Shown here: in pieces, positions 7,162 to 15,502 of the stretch | Layout of the letters: the number at the start of each line of letters is the position of its first letter | How positions within the stretch are numbered: the first letter of the stretch is position 1 | Assembly: GCF_018736045.1 (NCBI RefSeq) | Contig: NZ_CP076132.1 | Span: forward strand, 2,589,501-2,653,500 | DNA length: 64,000 nt | Direction: 5' to 3' | Source: Flammeovirga yaeyamensis | GTDB taxonomy: Bacteria > Bacteroidota > Bacteroidia > Cytophagales > Flammeovirgaceae | Notes under the pieces: model-generated | Database searches by the model: none | What the model was told of the DNA's origin: nothing | What the model saw: the letters and a program-made list of their open reading frames with translations, nothing else | Program-made: the position numbers and the translations under genes

Positions 7162-7770
7162 ATGTCAGTCATATCTTTTAGTGGATTAACTCCGATTATT
7201 ATGGTTATAATGTTAGGACTTATAATGTCCTTTATTTTAGCTATTGTTTTGAGAAAAAGGAGTAAACTCGTTTTTATACCAATTGTTATATTTATATCAA
7301 TTAGTATTTACTTTGGATTTTCTATCGCTTCTATAATTCATAGCTTCAATGAGCCATTATCAGAAAAACATTTAAAGCAATTATATGAAAATTCAACATC
7401 ACCAGAAGAGTTAGTTAAGGTCGGACAAATCTATACTCTGACAGGAAGGCTAACATTTAGAAATTATATGGGAAAAATGAATTTTGCTGAGCTTTCAGAA
7501 ACATCTAATCGTAGAGATTCAATTTCTATACTATACGATTATATCAATTTTGAAACAGATATCAAGGATAGAAGCAGTAAGGGTAATGTGATTTATTTGA
7601 ATAGTGATGATTTTAAAAAAGTATCTGATTTTGAATATGATGAACTTATTAAAAATGAACAAGTAGTTGAGATGATATTAAAATCTGAAAAATTATCTGA
7701 TAATGAATGGTTATGTTTAAAAGTAATTGATTTAGAGATTAAGAAAGGGAGAACATCAATTTCTGATTAA
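7162..7770 (+). CDS. Hypothetical membrane protein
   Basis: Protein of 202 residues from the ATG at 7162; the frame is open further upstream from a TTG, but the hydrophobic start MSVISFSGLTPIIMVIML fits 7162 better. Two transmembrane segments (about 8-28 and 37-58) are followed by a charged soluble domain containing LYTLTGRLTFRNYMGKMNF. No recognised family. It lies 80 bases after the preceding small gene, with the same strand and no visible terminator. Confidence 0.65.
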   Translation: MSVISFSGLTPIIMVIMLGLIMSFILAIVLRKRSKLVFIPIVIFISISIYFGFSIASIIHSFNEPLSEKHLKQLYENSTSPEELVKVGQIYTLTGRLTFRNYMGKMNFAELSETSNRRDSISILYDYINFETDIKDRSSKGNVIYLNSDDFKKVSDFEYDELIKNEQVVEMILKSEKLSDNEWLCLKVIDLEIKKGRTSISD

Positions 7771-7849
7771 CAATTATGATCATATAATATTAAAAGCTTT
7801 CCAAAGACGAATTAGTAATATATTCTTAAAATACATTCAAAGAATAAGT

Positions 7850-8632
7850 ATGAATTTAAAACAACTTACATTAATTCTATTATCATTAGTTTCTTCAAAT
7901 GCTTTTAGTCAAGATAACATTAGAATTAAAATTGAAAGCATCAAGCTTAATGCTGATACTATTATTTCGAAGCAACTAAAAGACTATGTCCTAAATAAGA
8001 ATATTGATATTTTAGAGTATTCAAAAATCAAATATACTGATGCAGACGTAGTTGATGAACGAATGGTTCTAATCGACTATTCAAGTGAAAATAACTTGAA
8101 ATTATCACTTTCAAAAACAATAAACAAACTCAATAGCGATTTAGAAAAAGGCAATTATTATCCTCAAATTGATCTTGATAAAGTAGATGGAAATCTGAAT
8201 ATAGATGATTTTCAAGGAGTTTATGTGGAACTCAAAAGATTGAAAAGTAGTGACATTCTCTTCGAATACAATATTTACTATCCCATGGTAATAAGTGAAG
8301 GATTGATAGCAGAATCAGACATGGAAGGTTGGAATTTATCTATTATCAAAAAATCCAATAAAATAGAGAATGGTATCAACCTTGAGTTAAATGATAGTAG
8401 TGGAGCAAGCGATAGAAAAGTGAAGCTAAGACTAATTTCAAAAGATACTTATCTTCTCTTGGAGACAGGAAGTTTAAACAAAGGTGAAGGTTATGAATAC
8501 AGAAAGATAGTTGTCCCATTAAAAAAAGCAAAGCAGCTTCCTATACTAAGGATAATAAATACTGGTGAGTTAGACGATATTTATGACGGGTTTGAAGAAG
8601 TGGACTTCAAATCCTATTCTTTTGATAAATAA
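7850..8632 (+). CDS. Hypothetical secreted protein
   Basis: Protein of 260 residues. It has a clear Sec signal peptide (MNLKQLTLILLSLVSSNAFSQ) with cleavage after FSQ, so it is periplasmic or secreted. The mature part is rich in Asp, Lys and Ser with alternating beta-like segments and no domain I recognise. No T9SS C-terminal domain is visible. A gene-poor gap of 216 bases follows, in which I see nothing beyond AT-rich sequence. Confidence 0.7.
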   Translation: MNLKQLTLILLSLVSSNAFSQDNIRIKIESIKLNADTIISKQLKDYVLNKNIDILEYSKIKYTDADVVDERMVLIDYSSENNLKLSLSKTINKLNSDLEKGNYYPQIDLDKVDGNLNIDDFQGVYVELKRLKSSDILFEYNIYYPMVISEGLIAESDMEGWNLSIIKKSNKIENGINLELNDSSGASDRKVKLRLISKDTYLLLETGSLNKGEGYEYRKIVVPLKKAKQLPILRIINTGELDDIYDGFEEVDFKSYSFDK

Positions 8633-8848
8633 AAATAAAGTTTGACAAAAGTCGAATGCTACTGAAATAAAGAAGTTTTATACTTTGATAAGAAATAGCT
8701 TATTACCATTCAAGTTACAAGAAACCAGAAGTTTACCTATAAAATCACCGCCTTTTTTATTATGAAATTTATACTTTAATGAAAATAATATTTCATAAAG
8801 GTGTAATAATCTTTGATTTGAGCCACTAACTAAGAAAAGATTAAAATT

Positions 8849-9301
8849 ATGACTTTACAAAAAGCATTAGATTATTTTCAAAGATTAGTATCTGAGACCA
8901 GTAATACATCTGAAATCAAGGTTTATCAAGAATTCATTCGAATTATTTCTAGTTTGAAAGAAAGAGATTTATCTGAAACTGAAATTAAATCGATAGAGAC
9001 AGAGTTAGCTAGGCTTAATCTAATTTCTGCAACACATCACGATAAAAGATTTTACCAAAAAGCTCTTTCCCAATTTGAGAAATATCTAGCAACAACTTTT
9101 TCGTTAGCACCTAAAGGTTATTACGTGAAGAATGGTATAGCTTTAGGAATGACAATTGGTTTGCTTGTTGGAACGGTGTTTTTATCGAATCTAGAGAGAT
9201 CCATGGGAATAGCACTTGGTATATCAATCGGAATGTTCATTGGTTTAATTATAGGACATTCCTTAGATGTTAAGGCCGTATCTTCTGGTAGAGTAGTTTA
9301 A
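8849..9301 (+). CDS. Hypothetical protein with C-terminal glycine-rich hairpin
   Basis: Protein of 150 residues. The N-terminal 90 residues are helical and charged. The end has two hydrophobic segments rich in glycine (about 97-116 and 120-140: GIALGMTIGLLVGTV, GIALGISIGMFIGLIIG), forming a membrane hairpin of glycine-zipper type. It lies 28 bases before the ECF sigma factor gene and probably belongs to the same transcription unit, so a role with that regulator is possible. No family recognised. Confidence 0.7.
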   Translation: MTLQKALDYFQRLVSETSNTSEIKVYQEFIRIISSLKERDLSETEIKSIETELARLNLISATHHDKRFYQKALSQFEKYLATTFSLAPKGYYVKNGIALGMTIGLLVGTVFLSNLERSMGIALGISIGMFIGLIIGHSLDVKAVSSGRVV

Positions 9302-9329
9302 TATATAATAACTAAGACTTTGAGCGAAA

Positions 9330-9821
9330 GTGAGCACCGATTTTTATAATATATCCATTGTACCTTTTTCTGCGATAATCGTAAAGATATGCAGGGCATA
9401 TACGGATACTCAAGAAGATTTTGAAGATCACTACCAAGAAGTATGTTTGCAAATTTGGAAAAGTAGAAACAGCTTTAAGGGACAGTCTGAATGGTCTACT
9501 TGGGTGTATAGACTTTCGTTGAATGTAAACATGACTTTGCTAAAGAAAAGGATAAACGATAAAAAAAGCGCTTCTTCAGATCATATAGCCAGTGATATTA
9601 CAGAAGAGCCTCAAGCATTTGCCGATGAATCTCTTGATCAACTTTACCGTGCCATTCGCCAATTGTCAGAAGTAGACAGAGCAGTAATTCTTCTTTATTT
9701 AGAAGAAAAATCATATCAAGAAATTGCAGATATTATTGGTACCAATCCAAATAATATTGGGGTACGTATTAAACGAATTAAAGAACGCTTAAAAAAAATA
9801 TTAGATGGAAAAATCAATTGA
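9330..9821 (+). CDS. ECF-type RNA polymerase sigma factor
   Basis: Protein of 163 residues starting at GTG. Region sigma2 (about 15-75) contains DFEDHYQEVCLQIWKSRNSFKGQSEWSTWVYRL, with the usual aromatic-rich promoter-melting stretch. Region sigma4 (about 105-160) has a helix-turn-helix of the expected form (LSEVDRAVILLYLEEKSYQEIADIIGTNPNNIGVRIKRIKERL). It would direct RNA polymerase to a small regulon, most likely under control of the membrane protein encoded next, whose start overlaps its end by 17 bases. Confidence 0.92.
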   Translation: MSTDFYNISIVPFSAIIVKICRAYTDTQEDFEDHYQEVCLQIWKSRNSFKGQSEWSTWVYRLSLNVNMTLLKKRINDKKSASSDHIASDITEEPQAFADESLDQLYRAIRQLSEVDRAVILLYLEEKSYQEIADIIGTNPNNIGVRIKRIKERLKKILDGKIN

Positions 9822-10437
9822 AACAATGTGGAAAGAAGGGTTTCTCAATAAAGATGCTTTAGTAGCACCAAAAGTGAACAATTTATACAATAAAAAGTCA
9901 TTACATATTTCAGCTAAATTCAAGAGGATGTTCTTGAATAATATTTTGGGAATAATAATTTGTTCGAGCCTCTTATTTATTGGTTCCTACTTTGCAGGAG
10001 CTCTAATAGCGGGTAGTATAGTTTTGATAATGATGTTATATGTTGCCTATACAGCATACAACGAATTAAAGAGTTTAGAAAAAATAGATAAGGGACAAAG
10101 TAGTTATTTATTTTTAAAATCATATAAAAATTGGATCGACCAATCTATTGAACGATATGGTAAAATGTATAGATTTTTATACCCTTTGCTAATTCTTACA
10201 GTCTATCTTGGTATTTGGTTTTCAGGCAGTTTTGAAAACATTCGGGAAAGAGTAAGCGAAAATAGCGATCTTTTTTTCGGACTTCATCTAGGAACGACTT
10301 TATTAGTTCTATCTATTGCTATCTTGATGAGTGTCTTCAGTAAAGCCATTCACCGTAAAGATGTACAAATAATTTATGGTGGAATATTAAATAAACTAGA
10401 GTCTTCTTTAGAGGAAATGGAACAATTACGAAATTAG
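9805..10437 (+). CDS. Membrane protein, probable partner of the ECF sigma factor
   Basis: Protein of 210 residues with four likely transmembrane segments in two pairs (about 43-60, 64-84, 121-141 and 158-178). A soluble N-terminus of about 40 residues and a soluble C-terminal tail flank them. The start overlaps the sigma factor gene by 17 bases, which implies coupled translation. By position it could be an anti-sigma factor, with the N-terminal part facing the cytoplasm, but no classical zinc anti-sigma motif is present. The role is inferred from context. Confidence 0.75.
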   Translation: MEKSIETMWKEGFLNKDALVAPKVNNLYNKKSLHISAKFKRMFLNNILGIIICSSLLFIGSYFAGALIAGSIVLIMMLYVAYTAYNELKSLEKIDKGQSSYLFLKSYKNWIDQSIERYGKMYRFLYPLLILTVYLGIWFSGSFENIRERVSENSDLFFGLHLGTTLLVLSIAILMSVFSKAIHRKDVQIIYGGILNKLESSLEEMEQLRN

Positions 10438-10513
10438 TAATTTTATCTACTTACTAGTAGTCTATTAATTTTTGAAAAAATATTAAAGATTAAGAGCATT
10501 CAATAGTGAATTT

Positions 10514-10547
10514 TGTAGAATAAATATCAAATTGTCAATATTCTACA
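10514..10547. promoter_or_regulatory. Inverted repeat upstream of 10575
   Basis: TGTAGAATA (10514-10522) and TATTCTACA (10539-10547) form a perfect 9-bp inverted repeat with a 16-base AT-rich spacer. It could be an operator or the 3' end of the sigma-factor operon. There is no T-run, so terminator function is doubtful. Confidence 0.35.
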
Positions 10548-10574
10548 CACAATACATCATAAACTTTTTAAAAA

Positions 10575-11015
10575 TTGAACCAATTTGAATTAGAATATAA
10601 AGACGCTAAAAAAGTAGTATATCAAAAGTTACCGAAGAGATTATTGATATTACTTATGATCATAGTAATCATCTCAAATATCTTTATTAGAAAGCTTTTA
10701 GATTTACAAGTAAATCCTTGGATCATTGTGACTGCTGTTTCAATGTCTATTTTTATTTCTGGGACTCTGATTATTATTGATATTAAAAAGTCAATTAGAA
10801 AATTAGCGAATTCATTTTATCAGGTTGAAAGTAATCAGTTAATTCTCAACTTCAAGGAAGGAGATAAGATTATAATTGATTTGAAAAATTTGGACAAAAT
10901 AATCTTTAAAAAGCATGGATTAATTATTAGAACATTTAATCAAAAGTATTTTTTATCTAATAAGATTTCTAATAGTTCAGAGCTTTTCCAACAGATAAAA
11001 AAGGTGCTCGCTTAA
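10575..11015 (+). CDS. Hypothetical membrane protein with PH-like C-terminal domain
   Basis: Protein of 146 residues starting at TTG. Two transmembrane segments (about 22-40 and 48-68) are followed by a beta-rich domain (LILNFKEGDKIIIDLKNLDKIIFKKHGLIIRT) resembling bacterial PH-like or YcxB-like domains of membrane proteins. The family call is tentative. The gene stands alone, with 36 bases to the next gene. Confidence 0.6.
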   Translation: MNQFELEYKDAKKVVYQKLPKRLLILLMIIVIISNIFIRKLLDLQVNPWIIVTAVSMSIFISGTLIIIDIKKSIRKLANSFYQVESNQLILNFKEGDKIIIDLKNLDKIIFKKHGLIIRTFNQKYFLSNKISNSSELFQQIKKVLA

Positions 11016-11051
11016 AGTAAACTTTAGACACAATTAAAAAACAAACAAATT

Positions 11052-11507
11052 ATGAAAAATGTATTCATTTTAATTCTAATTATCATTATTGGTTATTTAT
11101 CAACTAAAATATTTTTTGGTAAACGAAAAACAAATCAAAAATTTGAGATGGCTGATGTATCAAAACACATGATCAAAAATGAGAAAATGAAAAATTATAA
11201 TTTCTTGGTTGATATGCGTTCAGATTCTTATTTTCCACCTTTTTTGGTTGACAAATGTGAGAAAATTTTAATCGAATTGTGTTTAAATATTGAGAAGGAA
11301 AATCCCCAAAACCCAAAAGACTTATATAAATTAACTCATCTAGCCACTAATAAAATTAATAGTTTGGAAGATGAGTTTTTTGAAAATGAAAGTGAGATTG
11401 AAACTGCAGCACGAGAAAGTTTTGCCTTAGATTTCGGTGAAATTGCAAAAGCATATTCGTTTACTGATGCAGATATTGAAGAGTTAATTGGAACGAGGAC
11501 TTGGTGA
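11052..11507 (+). CDS. DUF5713 family protein
   Basis: Protein of 151 residues. The N-terminal hydrophobic segment (about 3-18) is an anchor or uncleaved signal. From residue 45 the sequence follows the pattern I recall for DUF5713: NFLVDMRSDSYFPPFLVDKCEKILIELC, LYKLTHLATNKINSLEDEF, and the acidic end with SEIETAARESFALDFGEIAKAY and ADIEELIGTRTW. The biochemical role is unknown. The extra N-terminal membrane segment is unusual for a family I remember as mostly soluble. Confidence 0.75.
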   Translation: MKNVFILILIIIIGYLSTKIFFGKRKTNQKFEMADVSKHMIKNEKMKNYNFLVDMRSDSYFPPFLVDKCEKILIELCLNIEKENPQNPKDLYKLTHLATNKINSLEDEFFENESEIETAARESFALDFGEIAKAYSFTDADIEELIGTRTW

Positions 11508-11579
11508 GAAATTCTTCTATAAAAATCTCTTGATATATTTGTTGACATTGTAAAAGGGGAATGAAAGTAACATCAGAAA

Positions 11580-12065
11580 ATGACAGAAATTAAGTTATTA
11601 AGCAAATATAATCTCTGGGCTAATCAGAGAATAGCAAACTGGTTGCTCTCTAATGAAGCAAATAGACTAGATAAAAATTGTAAATCAAGTTTTCCAACAA
11701 TTGGTCTGACGATCAATCACATTTGGGATGCTCAAATATTCTACCTTAGTGTTGTAAAAAAGATCCCATTTAATAAAAGCTGGGATAAGTCTACAGTAAC
11801 AGCAATTAATGGTTTAGTGGAACAATCTATAGAATTTGACAACTATACTTTAAATCTAGGTGAATGTGAATTATCTGAATTACGAACAGTAAAAACAAAG
11901 AATTTGTCTGGTACATTTTCTCAAGAAAATTTATTACAACATTGTATGAATCATAGTACTTTTCATAGAGGCCAGATAATAACAATGGGACATCAGTTAG
12001 AATTGACAAAAGCTCCTTCAACAGATCTGTTTAACTTCTTAGCAGAAATAGGAGAAAAATCATAA
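11580..12065 (+). CDS. DinB family protein
   Basis: Protein of 161 residues forming a four-helix bundle of DinB/YfiT type. The three putative metal-binding histidines are present: His47 (INHIWDAQ) and the HxxxH pair His125/His129 (NHSTFHRGQ). Other typical features are the NLWANQRI start and the closing LAEIGE. The family includes metal-dependent enzymes and thiol transferases; the substrate cannot be told from sequence. Single gene without operon partners. Confidence 0.85.
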   Translation: MTEIKLLSKYNLWANQRIANWLLSNEANRLDKNCKSSFPTIGLTINHIWDAQIFYLSVVKKIPFNKSWDKSTVTAINGLVEQSIEFDNYTLNLGECELSELRTVKTKNLSGTFSQENLLQHCMNHSTFHRGQIITMGHQLELTKAPSTDLFNFLAEIGEKS

Positions 12066-12233
12066 TAAAAACTCTCCCTGTACTGTTAGCATTAATGACT
12101 TTAATTGAATTAATAAGCGGAATCTTATTATAATTTTGGGATATAATTTCAAGGTGTTATCCCTATATAGAATATTATGAAAAAATCCCTCTTATATTTA
12201 TAAAATAATTGTACAGCAAACTAATCATAATTT

Positions 12234-12773
12234 ATGAGGTATAAATTTCTATTAATACTTAGTCTATTAAATTTTAGTATTAATAATGCAAAAAGTAATA
12301 CTACGATTTCAGGAAATATTAAAGAAATAAACACAACTAAATTTCACTATGAGAGAATATTTTACTTTTCAGCACATAATAACAAACTTACTGATATTGC
12401 GGTGAAATTTATTAATGATTATGTTAGTTACAGAAATAGTTGTAATGATTGGAAAGAGATCTTGAATTGGATAGATAACTATCCAAATGTTAGTGTTTCA
12501 TTTAAAAATGAATTGTATAAAATAATTTTAGAAACTGAAAAAAATGAACCAGAAATGGGTCTTGATTTTGATCCCATTTTTGATGCTCAAGATTTTCCAG
12601 ATGATAGGTTTAAGCTCTTCAATTACGATAAGTCAACAAATTATTTAACTGTTGAAAGTTTGAGTTGGAAAGGGTTTTATATTACCATAAAAATAAAGAA
12701 GATTGATAATAGTTGGTTAGTTGATGGATGTGGTGTTATTAACATTCCAAAATCAAGGCAAGCAAAACGATAA
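12234..12773 (+). CDS. Hypothetical secreted protein
   Basis: Protein of 179 residues with an N-terminal signal peptide (about 1-21, MRYKFLLILSLLNFSINNAKS). The mature part has an acidic centre (DPIFDAQDFPDDRF) and beta-like C-terminus (WKGFYITIKIKKIDNSWLVDGCGVINIP), similar in style to small NTF2-like or DUF3828-like secreted proteins. That resemblance is weak. A 168-base gap before it contains only AT-rich sequence. Confidence 0.6.
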   Translation: MRYKFLLILSLLNFSINNAKSNTTISGNIKEINTTKFHYERIFYFSAHNNKLTDIAVKFINDYVSYRNSCNDWKEILNWIDNYPNVSVSFKNELYKIILETEKNEPEMGLDFDPIFDAQDFPDDRFKLFNYDKSTNYLTVESLSWKGFYITIKIKKIDNSWLVDGCGVINIPKSRQAKR

Positions 12774-12860
12774 AATCAAACCCAAAAAATTCCGGTTTCT
12801 AAAATTCATCAAAGTATCATAAATTAAAGTCGAATTCAAACTCAATCAAGCAAACTACAC

Positions 12861-13580
12861 ATGAGAAATATTTTGTTCATTATCCTTTTTATAAATTCTA
12901 TATGCTTAAATGCAAGTACAATAGATGATTTCGTATCAAATTCTTTTACCTACTCATTTTCTGTAAATGATTATTCCAATACACTAAGCAAGAACGAAAT
13001 CAATTCATTAATTGGGAAAATAAATGAAATAAATAGAAAATCTGATATTGAATATTCAGTGTGTATCATTTCATCTTTAGAAAATTATGATATTAGAGAG
13101 GTTGCTACTTCAGTAGGTAACTATTGGGATATTGGAGCTACAAAAGATGGATAGGGAATTTTGATATTAATTTCAACTCAAGACAGAAAAGCATTTATCG
13201 CAACTAGTACAAAAACAGCATTAAAAATACCGAATGATAAGGTTCAAGAAATTGTGAATGCTAAGTTATTACCTTCATTAAAAGAAGAGCAATATTCGGA
13301 AGCTATATTGAATTCTATTAAAACATTTGAGGATAAAACTAATACTAATGAGAGTTCAGATGTTTCTTATTATTTAGGTATAATAATTATAGGGCTTCTT
13401 ATAATCTATATACTTTATGATTTTTACAAATTAGATGGATTTAAAAGGAATAAAGACAGAATTAAGTTTTCAGTGAACGCTAAAAAAGGTTCAGCAGGTA
13501 CCTGGTCCTCTTCTGGAGGAAGTTCGGGTGGAAGTACGGGAGGAGGTTTTTCAGGAGGAGGAGCTGGAGGAAGCTTTTAA
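12861..13580 (+). pseudogene. TPM-domain protein interrupted by one in-frame stop
   Basis: The frame of 239 codons is interrupted by a single TAG at 13152-13154 (codon 98). A signal peptide (about 1-18) is followed by a TPM (YgcG-type) domain: VNDYSNTLSKNEINSLIGKI, GNYWDIGATKDG, stop, GILILISTQDRKAFIATS. Then come a transmembrane segment (about 171-191) and the Gly/Ser-rich tail typical of the family (GGSSGGSTGGGFSGGGAGGSF). The frame is unchanged across the stop, so this is a recent nonsense change or a sequencing error. In other bacteria TPM proteins act in the envelope; this one is probably not made full length. Confidence 0.8.
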
Positions 13581-13611
13581 ATAATACCTTTGATCATATG
13601 ATAGAAGATAG

Positions 13612-13801
13612 AGAATATATATAATCAATAACAAAGAATGTGAAGATTATTACTATGAAGAATTTAAAAAGCAACATCCTGATAGAACACACCAAGAAAA
13701 TAGAATGAGGGTTGGGTGGGATTTTGAAGAGTATTTAAATGCCAAAGGAAAAAAGGTAATTAATGTCGACTTAAAATATTCAATGAACAAAACCATCTAC
13801 T
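13612..13801 (+). pseudogene. Probable gene remnant without a start codon
   Basis: The frame is open from 13612 to 13878 and overlaps the start of the next gene. Up to about 13810 it reads as normal protein (YYYEEFKKQHPDRTHQENRM, then a segment ending KTIYYYE), but there is no ATG, GTG or TTG after the upstream TAG at 13609. I take it as the 3' remnant of a decayed gene. No family recognised. Confidence 0.35.
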
Positions 13802-13804
13802 ATT

Positions 13805-14677
13805 ATGAAACAACTTCTTCAATATATTTTAGTCCTTCTAATTTTAGTTTGTTCCTGTCAAACCAAACCAAAATTTGACAAAGATTCATTAATCAACACA
13901 AAATGGATTTCAACAAGTGATAATGAAGTTGATTACCTATCTCACAGCATGCTAATAATTGATTCAATTGGTGAAATTAGTTATCAAAATTCTAATAATC
14001 ATGTTTGTATATCACATATTACGGAATGTGATTCTAACCAATTTTATTCATTTAAAGGAGAAATAACAAAGCTAACTAGCGATACTCTAGAATTACAACT
14101 AACTAGTCCGATAAGGATGGATATACAAAATTTAGGAGGTTTTGTGCTCCATCGCGAAAAGATGAAATTCGTGAATTTAGAGAAAGAAGAGTCATTTAAA
14201 ACAGACTTTAGACTTATTTCATTATCAAGTAATCGTCATATAAATGGCAATAAAGGTTATAACATTGAGGTGTTAGAAAATGGAGAAGTGTTTTTCTTTG
14301 GTTCTTTATCACATGATTCTAAAAATGAATTATTCATCAGCAAATTAAATGCATCTCAATTAACGACATTAAGAAATTTAGTCTATTTATCGACATTAAA
14401 TCCTCCAAGATCATTTTATCAAAAACCATATATTTTGGGAAACGGTCACAATACCTATATCCAGTTAAAAATCAAGACAGATTATTCCAATAATGAGGCA
14501 ATTATGAATCAATCAAGTTTAGATTTTAATGTCGAAGAGCTAACAAATTATCTAAATAGCATTATTGAACATAATAAATTTGAGAGGTATTCTGGTGAGT
14601 ATATTTTTCAGACGAAAAGAATTCTTAAAAATAGTTTTAGATTGAGTGATTATTTTAGTAATTCAAATATAGATTGA
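13805..14677 (+). CDS. Hypothetical lipoprotein
   Basis: Protein of 290 residues. It has a lipoprotein signal with a lipobox ending at Cys18 (LVCSC), so it is probably anchored in a membrane. The start of the mature part (LINTKWISTSDNE...MLIIDSIGEISYQ) resembles small lipocalin-like lipoproteins, but no family can be assigned. The C-terminal half has beta strands and a long helical NYLNSIIEHNKFERY region. Single gene. Confidence 0.65.
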   Translation: MKQLLQYILVLLILVCSCQTKPKFDKDSLINTKWISTSDNEVDYLSHSMLIIDSIGEISYQNSNNHVCISHITECDSNQFYSFKGEITKLTSDTLELQLTSPIRMDIQNLGGFVLHREKMKFVNLEKEESFKTDFRLISLSSNRHINGNKGYNIEVLENGEVFFFGSLSHDSKNELFISKLNASQLTTLRNLVYLSTLNPPRSFYQKPYILGNGHNTYIQLKIKTDYSNNEAIMNQSSLDFNVEELTNYLNSIIEHNKFERYSGEYIFQTKRILKNSFRLSDYFSNSNID

Positions 14678-14788
14678 ATTACTAAACAACAATTTACTTC
14701 AAATATTTTCTGAGTAGCTTAATTATATCTGATAATACAAGGTTTTTTAAGAAATAGAAACTAAAAGAACAATTCAATAAAAAACAAA

Positions 14789-15502
14789 GTGAACATATTC
14801 TCATACCATTTAGTCAAACTTCCCTTTTTCTTTGCCATAAAGAAGATATTCTCCAATCCAATTTCTAATAAAACAAAAGGCCTGATACATTCAGAATATA
14901 TGACAGCCATGACTTTAGGTTCGCCTATTATTTCTACTTCTAGATTTCTAATAGGACAAGTAGCTGTATTTATGCAATGGGAAAATGAGGCTGCACTAGC
15001 TAAATATTTAGAACAAGACAGCTTTGGACAAATTTTAGCCAAAGGCTGGCACATACGTTTGTCTTTTATTAGAGAATGGGGAAAGTTTAGTGGTTTTCAA
15101 ATACCAACTAATAAATCACAATTAGATAGTGCTACCTCACCAGTAGTTGCGATTACAATTGCGAAGATGAAACCTTTAGCAGTTCCAAGATTTATATATT
15201 GGGGAAGGCCTGTAGAAAAACTTGTGAGAGATCATCCGGGAGCAACGCTCTCATTGGCATCAGTTAAGTTCCCCAATACAGTATCTACGTTTTCGATTTG
15301 GAAAACTGAAAAAGAAATGACTGATATGGTTCGTGGTCATAGTGAAGTTCAAAATCCAAAAAGGCATTCTGATGCAATGAAAGAAAGAGAGAGAAAGAAT
15401 TTTCATTTTGAGTTTACAACTCTAAGATTTAAACCAATTGGAGAGTTTGGAGAATGGAAAGGAAAAACAAATTTTATTCCTAACCAAAAAATTAATCATT
15501 AA
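14789..15502 (+). CDS. CrtA-like (spheroidene monooxygenase-like) protein
   Basis: Protein of 237 residues starting at GTG. The two halves resemble the ferredoxin-like repeats of the spheroidene monooxygenase (CrtA) family: SRFLIGQVAVFMQWENEAALAKYLEQDSFGQILAKGWHIRL in the first half, and KFPNTVSTFSIWKTEKEMTDMVRGHSEVQNPKRHSDAMKERER with FTTLRFKPIGEFGEWKGK in the second. CrtA proteins oxygenate carotenoids in phototrophs, but non-phototrophic bacteria carry many relatives of unknown substrate. The stop overlaps the next start (TAATG), implying co-translation. The family call is from memory. Confidence 0.65.
   Translation: MNIFSYHLVKLPFFFAIKKIFSNPISNKTKGLIHSEYMTAMTLGSPIISTSRFLIGQVAVFMQWENEAALAKYLEQDSFGQILAKGWHIRLSFIREWGKFSGFQIPTNKSQLDSATSPVVAITIAKMKPLAVPRFIYWGRPVEKLVRDHPGATLSLASVKFPNTVSTFSIWKTEKEMTDMVRGHSEVQNPKRHSDAMKERERKNFHFEFTTLRFKPIGEFGEWKGKTNFIPNQKINH

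Noticed and set aside
6749-7162. A fifth cassette starting at GTTGACCC (6768) or GTTGCACCC (7116)
   Set aside because: No complementary closing box was found after the genes that follow, so the array cannot be extended with confidence.
5073-13154. An alternative genetic code reading TAA/TAG as sense
   Set aside because: Stops in two genes only, both in decaying or mobile genes; all other genes use TAA, TAG and TGA as normal stops.
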